A stretch of DNA of 64,000 nucleotides, taken from Sphingomonas hankyongi (GTDB lineage Bacteria; Pseudomonadota; Alphaproteobacteria; Sphingomonadales; Sphingomonadaceae). The notes below the pieces were generated by a model. That model did not search any database, was not told the DNA's origin, and saw nothing but the letters and a program-made list of their open reading frames with translations. A program made the translations under genes and the position numbers. The stretch covers positions 372,001 through 436,000 of the forward strand of contig NZ_JAMGBE010000001.1 in NCBI RefSeq assembly GCF_023516575.1, written 5' to 3'. The stretch's first letter is position 1, and each line of letters starts with the position of its first letter. Positions 56,679-64,000 of the stretch are shown one piece after another.

Positions 56679-57392
56679 ATGCGCGTGCTGCTGATTGAAG
56701 ACGAGCCGACGACGGCAAAGAGCATCGAGCTGATGCTTGGGACCGAAGGCTTCAACGTCTACACGACCGATCTTGGCGAAGAGGGCCTCGATCTCGGGAA
56801 GCTGTACGATTACGACATCATCCTGTTGGACCTGAACCTGCCGGACATGCACGGCTATGACGTGCTGAAGAAGCTGCGCACGGCCAAGGTTTCGACTCCG
56901 GTGCTGATCCTGTCGGGCATCGGCGAGATGGACTCCAAGGTTCGCGCTCTCGGTTTCGGCGCCGACGATTATGTGACCAAGCCCTTCCATCGCGACGAGC
57001 TGGTTGCGCGCATTCATGCGATCGTCCGCCGCTCTAAGGGCCATTCGCAATCGGTCATTCGCACCGGCAAGCTCGCGGTGAATCTCGACGCCAAGACGGT
57101 CGAGGTCGACGGCGCCCGCGTGCATCTGACCGGCAAGGAATATGCAATGCTGGAGCTGCTTTCGCTCCGCAAGGGCACGACCCTCACGAAGGAAATGTTC
57201 CTGAACCACCTCTACGGCGGCATGGACGAGCCCGAGCTCAAGATCATCGACGTGTTCATTTGCAAGCTGCGCAAGAAATTGAGCCTGGCCTGCGGTGGCG
57301 CCAATTACATCGAGACCGTCTGGGGTCGCGGGTATGTGCTGCGCGATCCGGAGGAGGCGAGCGAGCCGGAGCCTCAAGCGGCGGTCGCCTGA
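56679..57392 (+). CDS. ctrA: Cell-cycle response regulator CtrA
   Basis: The 237-residue OmpR-type regulator opens [20 protein letters not shown]. Acceptor Asp is in [19 protein letters not shown], and Lys is in [16 protein letters not shown]-binding winged helix ends in GRGYVLRDP. CtrA controls division, DNA replication and motility in alphaproteobacteria. SD GGGGGGA before the ATG. A strong terminator lies 30 bp past the stop. Confidence 0.96.
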   Translation: MRVLLIEDEPTTAKSIELMLGTEGFNVYTTDLGEEGLDLGKLYDYDIILLDLNLPDMHGYDVLKKLRTAKVSTPVLILSGIGEMDSKVRALGFGADDYVTKPFHRDELVARIHAIVRRSKGHSQSVIRTGKLAVNLDAKTVEVDGARVHLTGKEYAMLELLSLRKGTTLTKEMFLNHLYGGMDEPELKIIDVFICKLRKKLSLACGGANYIETVWGRGYVLRDPEEASEPEPQAAVA

Positions 57393-57421
57393 CAATATTC
57401 AAAGGGGCGATGGGGAGAGAA

Positions 57422-57453
57422 GGCGGGGCCGCGAGGCTCCGCCTTTTTCTTTT
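57422..57453 (+). terminator. Rho-independent terminator after ctrA
   Basis: GGCGGGGCC and GGCTCCGCC pair (one mismatch) around GCGA, followed by TTTTTCTTTT. It also lies at the end of the convergent bpt gene. Confidence 0.92.
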
Positions 57454-57455
57454 CG

Positions 57456-58268
57456 TCAGGCGTCGATCAGCAGGCGCTTGCGATCGCGGCGGGTCGGAAG
57501 CGTGATCTCTTCCGGTCCGAGAGCTTCGAGGACGTCTTCATCCATCCGCCGCCAACCGTCGCGGCCGAGCCGCTCCAGCGGCTTGAAAGCCGTCTTGTAC
57601 GCCATGCGCGAAGAGCCTTCGACCCAATAGCCAAGATAGACATAGGGCAGTCCAGCCCGAGCCGCGCGGATGATGTGGTCGAGGATGATGAAGGTGCCCA
57701 GCCCCTTACGAGCATCCGGACCGACATCGAAAAAGCTGTAGATCATCGACAGGCCGTCGCTCTGCTGGTCGGTAAGGCAGGCGCCGATGAGACGGCCCTG
57801 CCGGCCATCAACCGACGGCTCGCGGTACTCGATCACGAACGTGCGGACCGGCGTCTGCTCGACCATGTCGGCGAAATCGCTCTCGTCCATCTCAGCCATG
57901 CCCCCGCCCGGATGACGTGCCGCCAGGTAGCGGCGCAGAAGGCTGTATTGCTCGTCCGTCGTCCACGGCTTGCAAGCGGCGACTTCAAGATCGGCGTGGC
58001 GCCGCATGAGCTTCCGTTGCGTCGAATTGGCTTCGAACTCGGCCGCGAGCACGCGGACCGAGACGCAGGCCGAACAATCGATGCAGCTCGGCCGGTAGGC
58101 GACCGACTGGCTGCGTCGAAACCCGATCCGTCCCAAGGCTTCGTTGAGTTCGCTGGCGTGGCGGCCGCTGAGTTCCGTGAATACCTTCCGCTCGACCTTG
58201 CCCGGAAGGTACGGGCACGGGTTCGGGCTCGTTACGAAAAACTTGGGAAAGCGGAATGGTGCGCTCAC
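57456..58268 (-). CDS. bpt: Aspartate/glutamate leucyltransferase (arginyltransferase family)
   Basis: The 270-residue protein opens from a GTG at 58268: [37 protein letters not shown] stands 6 nt upstream of the GTG; the TTG five codons earlier is a weaker choice. Cys pair PCPYLPG and the [11 protein letters not shown] cluster, and the GNAT-like core [22 protein letters not shown]. It tags N-terminal Asp/Glu for the N-end rule. Confidence 0.92.
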   Translation of the reverse strand: MSAPFRFPKFFVTSPNPCPYLPGKVERKVFTELSGRHASELNEALGRIGFRRSQSVAYRPSCIDCSACVSVRVLAAEFEANSTQRKLMRRHADLEVAACKPWTTDEQYSLLRRYLAARHPGGGMAEMDESDFADMVEQTPVRTFVIEYREPSVDGRQGRLIGACLTDQQSDGLSMIYSFFDVGPDARKGLGTFIILDHIIRAARAGLPYVYLGYWVEGSSRMAYKTAFKPLERLGRDGWRRMDEDVLEALGPEEITLPTRRDRKRLLIDA

Positions 58269-58405
58269 CCGCGGCCTCTCCAATGATTACCTTGCTCTTT
58301 ATGCGGCTGGTAAACGCCGAAGAAAAGAGTTGGGAGGCCTGAATCAGGCCAAAGTTCTGCACTGTCCCGCTGCGAGACAGGAAGATTCAGCCGTTCGGAG
58401 CCAAA

Positions 58406-59620
58406 CTAGTCGAGCGAAGCGCGCTCCACTTTGAATCCGGCAGCTTCGAGTCGCGCCACGACATCGTCGATCGCGCTGGCATCCCGAGCCTCGCATTCGA
58501 CCTCGATCATCGTGTCCTTGGCCGGCAGCCGAGTGAAGATCCGGCTGTGATTGATCTCGATGACGTTTACGCCCGCTTCGTAGACCTTGGCGGTGATCGC
58601 CGCGAGCGCGCCGGGCTGGTCATGAGCCGCGACATGAAGCCGGGCGATGCGGCCTGCGCGCACGAGGTCGCGGACCAGCACGTTGGCCAGCAGGTGCGTA
58701 TCAATATTACCGCCGCAAAGTACGGTTGCGACCTTCTTGCCTTTGAACCTTTCCCGGTCGGAGAGGATCGCTGCGAGACCGGCCGCGCCCGCGCCTTCGA
58801 CGACAGTCTTTTCAATGCCGACCAGCATGGCGACCGCGCGTTCGAGATCGCGCTCCGATACCAGCATCACATCGTCCGCGAGGTCTTTCAGGATGCGTGA
58901 GGTCAACTCACCCGGCTGCTTTACAGCAATGCCTTCTGCCAGCGTGTCGCCGCCAAGCGGCATCTGGCACTCCTGGATCGCGCATTTCATCGACGGGTAA
59001 AGCTCGGCCTCGACGCCGATCAGCTCGATGTCGGGCTTCAATGCGCGCGACGTGATGGAGATTCCGGACATTAAGCCGCCGCCGCCGATCGGAACCACGA
59101 TCGTGTCGAGATCGGGCGCTGTGTCGAGCATTTCGAGCGCCACCGTTCCCGCGCCAGCGATGATCTGGGGATCGTCGAACGGATGGACGAAGACATAGCC
59201 CTTCTCGAGCGTAAGCTCGCGCGCCTTTGCATAGGCATCGTCGAACATGTCGCCGTGCAAGACGACATGCGCGCCGTGGCCTTCGGTCTGAGTCACCTTC
59301 ACCGTCGGCGTCGGCTCAGGCATCACGATCGTCGCCGGGATACCGAGCCGCTTGGCGTGATAGGCCACAGCCTGCGCATGATTGCCCGCCGACGCCGCGA
59401 TCACGCCGCGAGAGCGTTCCTCGGGCGTAAGTTGGAGCAGCTTATTGAGCGCGCCCCGCTCCTTGTAGGCGGCGGTGAACTGCAAGTTCTCGAATTTGAG
59501 CCAGACTTCCGCTCCTACGATTTCGGAAAGCGTACGGCTGACCAGCATCGGCGTTCGCACCACCGCGCCGTCGATGCGTTGCTGGGCTGCGCGGACATCA
59601 TCGATCGTCGGCGGTTGCAT
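58406..59620 (-). CDS. ilvA: Threonine ammonia-lyase with C-terminal ACT domain
   Basis: The 404-residue PLP enzyme has the lysine in LQFTAAYKERGALNKL, the phosphate cup GGGGLMSG, and a C-terminal ACT domain (RLHVAAHDQPGALAAITAKVYEAGVNVIEINHSRIF). It makes 2-oxobutanoate from threonine. One ACT domain, as in catabolic TdcB-like or short IlvA forms. I start at ATG 59620; an ATG at 59638 is possible. Confidence 0.9.
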   Translation of the reverse strand: MQPPTIDDVRAAQQRIDGAVVRTPMLVSRTLSEIVGAEVWLKFENLQFTAAYKERGALNKLLQLTPEERSRGVIAASAGNHAQAVAYHAKRLGIPATIVMPEPTPTVKVTQTEGHGAHVVLHGDMFDDAYAKARELTLEKGYVFVHPFDDPQIIAGAGTVALEMLDTAPDLDTIVVPIGGGGLMSGISITSRALKPDIELIGVEAELYPSMKCAIQECQMPLGGDTLAEGIAVKQPGELTSRILKDLADDVMLVSERDLERAVAMLVGIEKTVVEGAGAAGLAAILSDRERFKGKKVATVLCGGNIDTHLLANVLVRDLVRAGRIARLHVAAHDQPGALAAITAKVYEAGVNVIEINHSRIFTRLPAKDTMIEVECEARDASAIDDVVARLEAAGFKVERASLD

Positions 59621-59691
59621 GGAAGAAGACTGGAGCATTCGGCTGCTGCGCCTACTCGTTCCCCCGCCCGCAAACAATGCTAAGCCGTGGC

Positions 59692-61365
59692 ATGCTTAGA
59701 CCCGCTCTCGCCCTCGCCCTCGGACTTCTCGCCTCAGCGGCTTACGCCGACACGCTTATCGACAACGTCAACGGGATGCAGGTCGGTGCGGACGGCAAGC
59801 TCCAGCACTTCACCGGCTTGCTCCTCGGGGATGACGGGAAGGTCAAGGAAGTGCTCAATGGCCCGCCTCCCGCAGTTCGCTATCCGCATATCATCGACGG
59901 CAACGGCCGCACGCTCCTTCCCGGGCTGATCGACGCGCACGGGCACGTGATGGGGCTCGGCCTGGCCGCGCTCCAGCTCGACCTGGTCGGGACCAATTCC
60001 ATCGCCGACCTGCAGCGGCGCCTGCGCGATTATGCGGCCGCGCATCCGGGCAATGACTGGATTAGCGGCCGGGGTTGGAACCAGGAGCTGTGGCCCGAAA
60101 AGCGCTTCCCCACCGCAACAGACCTGGACGCTGCCGCTCCCGACCGCCCGGTGGTCCTGGAGCGCGTCGACGGTCACGCGGTGATCCTGAACGGCGCCGC
60201 GCTGAGGGCCGCCGCGATCACGTCGGCGACGAAGGATCCCGTCGGCGGCAAGATCGAGCGGGATGCGAGCGGCAAGCCCACCGGCCTGCTCATCGACAAT
60301 GCGATCGACCTGGCGTCGAAGGTTGTTCCAGCGCCGTCCGATACGGTTCGAGACGAAGCGCTGATCAAGACGCAGGACGCTTTGCTCTCGGTGGGCATCA
60401 CCGCCGTAGGCGACATGGGCACGGAGCCGCAGGACTGGGGCGCTTTCCGCCGCTCAGCGGAGGCTGGCAGATTGCAGTTCCGGATCATGAGCTACGCGCT
60501 AGACAGCAAGTCGATGCGTGCATTGATCCCGAACGGTCCGACCTCCTGGCTCTACAATGACCGTCTGAAGATGGGGGGGATCAAGCTTTATGCCGACGGC
60601 GCGCTCGGCTCGCGTGGCGCTTGGCTGAAGCAGCCTTATGCGGACAAGCCCGACACGCGCGGCCTGCAATTCCTCAAGGATGAAGAGATCCTCGCTAAGG
60701 CCGAAGAGGCCGCGCAGCATGATGTGCAGGTCGCGGTGCACGCGATCGGCGATGCCGCGAATGCGCAGGTGATCTCAACCTATGAGCAACTGGCCCGCAA
60801 ATATCCGGGCGACCGTCGCTGGCGCATCGAGCATTTCCAGATCGCCGACCCGGCCGACATCCCCCGCCTCGCGCCGGCGGGAATCATCGCCTCGATGCAG
60901 CCTACGCATCAGACCAGCGACCGCCTGATGGCCGAGAAGCGGCTCGGCCCGAACCGGCTCGCCGGCGCTTATGCATGGCAGACGGTCCTCAAGAGCGGCG
61001 CGAAGCTAGCCTTCGGGTCCGACTTCCCGGTGGAATCGCCAAATCCCTTCCCCGGCCTTTCCGCTGCCGTGAGCCGGCAGGACATGAACGGACAGCCTCC
61101 GGGCGGCTGGGTCCCGAGCGAGCGACTGACCTTTGCGCAGGCGCTTAGCGCCTTCACTCGGGGCGCGGCTTATGCAGGCTTTGCGGAGGACAGGATCGGC
61201 GCGCTGGAACCAGGCAAATGGGCAGACTTCATCATTGTCGATCGCGACGTCAGCAAAGTCGACCCTCAGGCACTCGCGCGAACCCAGGTGCTGGAAACCT
61301 GGGTAGGAGGCAAGAAAGTGTGGGAGCGCTCCGCTAGCGCCGTGCAGTCTGAGCGCGGGAAATAA
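59692..61365 (+). CDS. Secreted amidohydrolase family 3 (YtcJ-like) protein
   Basis: The about 557-residue protein has a signal peptide (MLRPALALALGLLASAAYADT) and an amidohydrolase with metal site LPGLIDAHGHVMGLG, VAVHAIGDAAN, HFQIADPADIPRLA, and FGSDFPVESPNPF. The substrate is unknown. I take ATG 59692, since the earlier ATG (59677) only adds MLSRG before the hydrophobic core. The tail overlaps the convergent DsbD-like gene by 32 bp. Confidence 0.88.
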   Translation: MLRPALALALGLLASAAYADTLIDNVNGMQVGADGKLQHFTGLLLGDDGKVKEVLNGPPPAVRYPHIIDGNGRTLLPGLIDAHGHVMGLGLAALQLDLVGTNSIADLQRRLRDYAAAHPGNDWISGRGWNQELWPEKRFPTATDLDAAAPDRPVVLERVDGHAVILNGAALRAAAITSATKDPVGGKIERDASGKPTGLLIDNAIDLASKVVPAPSDTVRDEALIKTQDALLSVGITAVGDMGTEPQDWGAFRRSAEAGRLQFRIMSYALDSKSMRALIPNGPTSWLYNDRLKMGGIKLYADGALGSRGAWLKQPYADKPDTRGLQFLKDEEILAKAEEAAQHDVQVAVHAIGDAANAQVISTYEQLARKYPGDRRWRIEHFQIADPADIPRLAPAGIIASMQPTHQTSDRLMAEKRLGPNRLAGAYAWQTVLKSGAKLAFGSDFPVESPNPFPGLSAAVSRQDMNGQPPGGWVPSERLTFAQALSAFTRGAAYAGFAEDRIGALEPGKWADFIIVDRDVSKVDPQALARTQVLETWVGGKKVWERSASAVQSERGK

Positions 61366-63310
61366 GCATCGACGGCGTCAGGATCTGCGGAAGCTCCTCC
61401 GGCGCCTTGCCCGGCCGGTACCAGAGATAGAGCGGCACTCCTGCCCGGCCGCGTGACTCCAGGAAGCGGGTGATATCAGGATCGCCGTCCGTCCAGTCGC
61501 CCGCGAGTACCGCAACGCCACCGTCGTAGAACGCCTGGCGTACCTCTTCGCGATCGATCGCAGCAGCCTCATTCGCCTTGCACGTGAGGCACCAGTCCGC
61601 GGTGAAGTAAACGAACGCATTATGTCCGGCGCCGAGCTCGGCCTGCACGCGAGCTTCGCTCCATCGTTCCGCGCCCTCGACGACGCGCGAAGCGGGGTGC
61701 GGTGCTGGCATTGCCCACAGCGCGAGGGCGGCGATCGCGACCGCAACCAACGTGGCCGCATAGCCGGTCTGCTTTGCCTTTTTCTGGAACAGGCCGGCTC
61801 CTGCCAGAAGGAGCGAGAACAGGACAACGGCGACGAGGCCGATCTCGAGTCCCTTCGCGCCTCCGAGCCGCCACAAAAGCCACAGGCACGCCAACGCCGT
61901 GGCACCCATTGGAATGGCGAGGAAGCGCTGCAGCTTCGCCATCCATGGTCCGGGCTTGGGTAGCCTCGTCCTCAATGCAGGCACGTAGGCGACCGCCAGG
62001 AAGGGAAGCGCGAGGCCAAGGCCCAGCGCGGCGAACACCGCGACCCCGCCAGCGGGCGGGAGCAGCAGGGCGGTCCCAAGGGCCGCGCCGAGAAACGGGC
62101 CGGCGCAGGGCGTTGCGACAAAAGCCGCTAATGCTCCGGTGCCGAAGCTTCCGCTCATCATCCTCGCGCCGCCGACAGCAGGCAGCTCGTACAAGCCAAG
62201 CAAGTTCAGCGTGATCGCAGTCGTGAGCAGCAGCAGGATCAGGATCGTGCGTGGATCCTGTAGCTGGAAGGCCCAGCCCGCTTCGGCCCCTGCCGCGCGT
62301 ATCGCCAGAAGCGCCACGCCCAGCGCGCCTGTGCCGACTATCGCGCCGGCAGTGTAGGCAAGCCCGTCGCGCTTCGCTTCAGGCGCTTCGCCGCCGGCGC
62401 GGGAAAGGTGCAGCGCCTTCAATGCGAGGATCGGGAACACGCACGGCATGAGGTTCAGAAGGATTCCGCCCAGAATTGCGGCAAGAACCGCCCAAACGAC
62501 CGCCGTTGCGTCCTTGCCGCCGATTCGCGTGCCGCCTTTGGGCACCTCCCCCGGGACGGCGTTGAATTCCAGTCCGCGGCCATCGCCAAGCGCGAGCACG
62601 CCCGCAAAGCGCTGCGGCGCGTTACCATTGCGCCTCAATTCCGCGACTAGCAGGTCGCCCGCGCGGCGGAACGACTGCCTGGCCTGGTAATCGACGACCC
62701 CGTCTGTTTCCGGAAACAAGTAAGCCTGCTCTGCGGCCACATTTGCGGGAAGCGGTATCGCGACGCGCAGCGTGTTGCCGGCGACTTGGAGCTTGCCGAG
62801 AGTCGCAAGCGGCTGCGGAATAGCTCGACGCCACTGGTCGAATTGCGCTCGGTTCGGCGTACCGCTGCCGATCGGCAGGTCCAGAGCAAGTTCGCCCTGC
62901 TCCGGCACGCAGATCTTGTCCGTACAGGCAAGCCAATGCGCCTGCGCGCGGATCGGCACCGTGCCGCTCGCGTTGCCCGGCACCTTCAAGCGGACGAGCA
63001 GGGCGTAGTCGCTCTCATAGACATAGTTCATGAGATCGGCGACGGTCAGGCGGCTCGGGACCGGATACTGGAGTTCACCGGCAGTAAATCCGGCCGGAAG
63101 CTGCCAACGGACATCCATTGGCAGGCCCGCGTCGCCCGGATTGAGCCAATAGCCATGCCAACCCGGGTTGGGGCGCATGTGGATCGCGAGCTCGACCTCG
63201 CCGCCGGCTGGTGCGGGCCCCTCGGCGACCAGCCGCGGTTCAATGCCGCGTGCGTGCACAGCCGCCGGCATCAGCAGGACTGCGAGAAGCAATATCAGCC
63301 GGCGGATCAT
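61334..63310 (-). CDS. Thiol:disulfide interchange protein, DsbD family
   Basis: The 658-residue protein has a signal peptide, an N-terminal periplasmic domain with Cys pair HWLACTDKICVPEQ, eight-helix core with Cys in LLNLMPCVFPILALK and FVATPCAGPFLG, and a C-terminal thioredoxin domain with FTADWCLTCKANE. It carries electrons across the inner membrane to periplasmic partners. The size and three-part order match DsbD. Confidence 0.93.
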   Translation of the reverse strand: MIRRLILLLAVLLMPAAVHARGIEPRLVAEGPAPAGGEVELAIHMRPNPGWHGYWLNPGDAGLPMDVRWQLPAGFTAGELQYPVPSRLTVADLMNYVYESDYALLVRLKVPGNASGTVPIRAQAHWLACTDKICVPEQGELALDLPIGSGTPNRAQFDQWRRAIPQPLATLGKLQVAGNTLRVAIPLPANVAAEQAYLFPETDGVVDYQARQSFRRAGDLLVAELRRNGNAPQRFAGVLALGDGRGLEFNAVPGEVPKGGTRIGGKDATAVVWAVLAAILGGILLNLMPCVFPILALKALHLSRAGGEAPEAKRDGLAYTAGAIVGTGALGVALLAIRAAGAEAGWAFQLQDPRTILILLLLTTAITLNLLGLYELPAVGGARMMSGSFGTGALAAFVATPCAGPFLGAALGTALLLPPAGGVAVFAALGLGLALPFLAVAYVPALRTRLPKPGPWMAKLQRFLAIPMGATALACLWLLWRLGGAKGLEIGLVAVVLFSLLLAGAGLFQKKAKQTGYAATLVAVAIAALALWAMPAPHPASRVVEGAERWSEARVQAELGAGHNAFVYFTADWCLTCKANEAAAIDREEVRQAFYDGGVAVLAGDWTDGDPDITRFLESRGRAGVPLYLWYRPGKAPEELPQILTPSMLISRAQTARR

Positions 63311-63318
63311 TACACTGC

Positions 63319-63396
63319 CGTCATTGCGAGGAGCATGGCGACGAAGCAATCCACCTTTTGCTGCTGACTGGATTGCTTCGCTTCGCTCGCATGACG
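63319..63396. repeat. REP-type inverted repeat between dsbD-like gene and metH
   Basis: CGTCATTGCGAGGAGC...GAAGCAATCCA (63319-63353) and TGGATTGCTTCGC...CTCGCATGACG (63369-63396) are inverted arms with a short loop. It is the common GCAATCCA/TGGATTGC intergenic repeat. It fills the gap between metH and the DsbD-like gene. Confidence 0.75.
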
Positions 63397-63403
63397 CCGA
63401 ACG

Positions 63404-64000
63404 TCAGTCGAGGTTCGGTCTCAACCAGCGTTCCGCCTGATCCATGGCTACATTCCGGCGAGGAGCATAATCCTCGAGCTGGTCGCGGCCGATCCTCGCA
63501 ACGCCGAAATATTGGCTGTCGCGGTGGCCGAAATAGAACCCCGAAACCGCTGAGGTCGGCAGCATCGCGAAATTCTCGGTCAGCGTGACTTCGCCGGGAT
63601 GGCCGCCGAGCATGTCGAACAGGATCGTTTTCAGGCTGTGATCGGGGCAGGCCGGATAGCCCGGCGCTGGTCGGATTCCCTGATATTTTTCGCGGATCAG
63701 CTGCTCGTTCGAAAAGTGCTCGTCGGCATAGCCCCACAGGCGGTTTCGAACGGTGGCGTGAAGGACCTCGGCGAAGCTCTCGGCAAGCCGGTCGGCGAGC
63801 GCCTTAAGCAGGATGTCGTCATAATCGTCGATGGTCTGCTTGAAACGCTCGAGATGCGGCTCGAGCCCGTGAATGCCGACCGCGAAGCCGCCGATCCAAT
63901 CCTCGCCGTCGGGATTGATGAAGTCCGCCAGGCACATGTTCGGGCGGCCCTCGCGTTTTTTCACCTGCTGGCGAAGGAAGGGCAGCCTGGTCCAGTCGTT
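63404..64000 (-). CDS. metH: B12-dependent methionine synthase MetH, C-terminal part (5' end outside window)
   Basis: The minus frame is open to the window edge and ends at 63404. About 198 residues are visible, all from the AdoMet activation domain: GEDWIGGFAVGIHG, then RPAPGYPACPDHSLKTILFDML, and SAVSGFYFGHRDSQYFGVARIGRDQLEDYA. MetH makes methionine from homocysteine and methyl-THF. The 5' domains lie outside. Confidence 0.96.
   Translation of the reverse strand, partial: NDWTRLPFLRQQVKKREGRPNMCLADFINPDGEDWIGGFAVGIHGLEPHLERFKQTIDDYDDILLKALADRLAESFAEVLHATVRNRLWGYADEHFSNEQLIREKYQGIRPAPGYPACPDHSLKTILFDMLGGHPGEVTLTENFAMLPTSAVSGFYFGHRDSQYFGVARIGRDQLEDYAPRRNVAMDQAERWLRPNLD

Overview
The window reads as chromosomal DNA of a GC-rich alphaproteobacterium, most likely a sphingomonad (Sphingomonas or a close relative). 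The evidence is a full-length CtrA cell-cycle regulator, an str-S10-spc ribosomal supercluster with sphingomonad-like terminal extensions, the order RNase E tail / M48 protease / DsbA-like protein, a DUF3140 gene, and many GTG/TTG starts. I saw no rRNA, CRISPR array, insertion sequence, prophage or plasmid gene.

Layout. 1-7574: RNase E tail, envelope protease and DsbA-like protein, rlmE-ppx, tRNA-Gln, GIN-domain protein, GST, stand-alone receiver and a SleB-type hydrolase. 7575-12262: the most unusual stretch, with an EVE-domain protein, a TIR-FHA fusion apparently starting at CTG, a membrane Ser/Thr kinase and a PP2C phosphatase. 12267-23222: typA, MarR/MFS pair, cytochrome b561, a FadJ-like enzyme divergent from two overlapping acyl-CoA dehydrogenases, purS-purQ and a queuosine-precursor transporter. 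23281-26539: tRNA-Arg with a duplicated 3' end, a RibD-like reductase, FAD-linked oxidase, folA and an SRPBCC protein. 26572-44527, all on the minus strand: rpsL-rpsG-fusA-tuf, then rpsJ through rplO, secY and adk. The tuf-rpsJ junction is split by an RTX-type gene flanked by hairpin repeats.

44832-64000: small secreted protein; sulfotransferase/aminotransferase and cupin/DUF3140 genes; cation-efflux transporter with secreted amidohydrolase; M8-like metalloprotease with a polyglycine tract; pdhC / small membrane protein / thioesterase / lpdA; universal stress protein; fMet-sulfoxide reductase, arfB and a pseudouridine synthase; ctrA with a strong terminator; bpt, ilvA, a second amidohydrolase, a DsbD-like protein and the 3' end of metH.

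How the genes work together. Most of the window is housekeeping: ribosome assembly, elongation factors, protein export, purine and folate synthesis, pyruvate oxidation, fatty-acid oxidation and thiol redox. The best candidate for an undescribed system is 8473-12262: a phosphothreonine-reading FHA domain fused to a TIR domain, encoded beside a kinase that could write the phosphothreonine signal and a phosphatase that could erase it, with no type VI secretion genes nearby. That role is inferred from domains and adjacency only.
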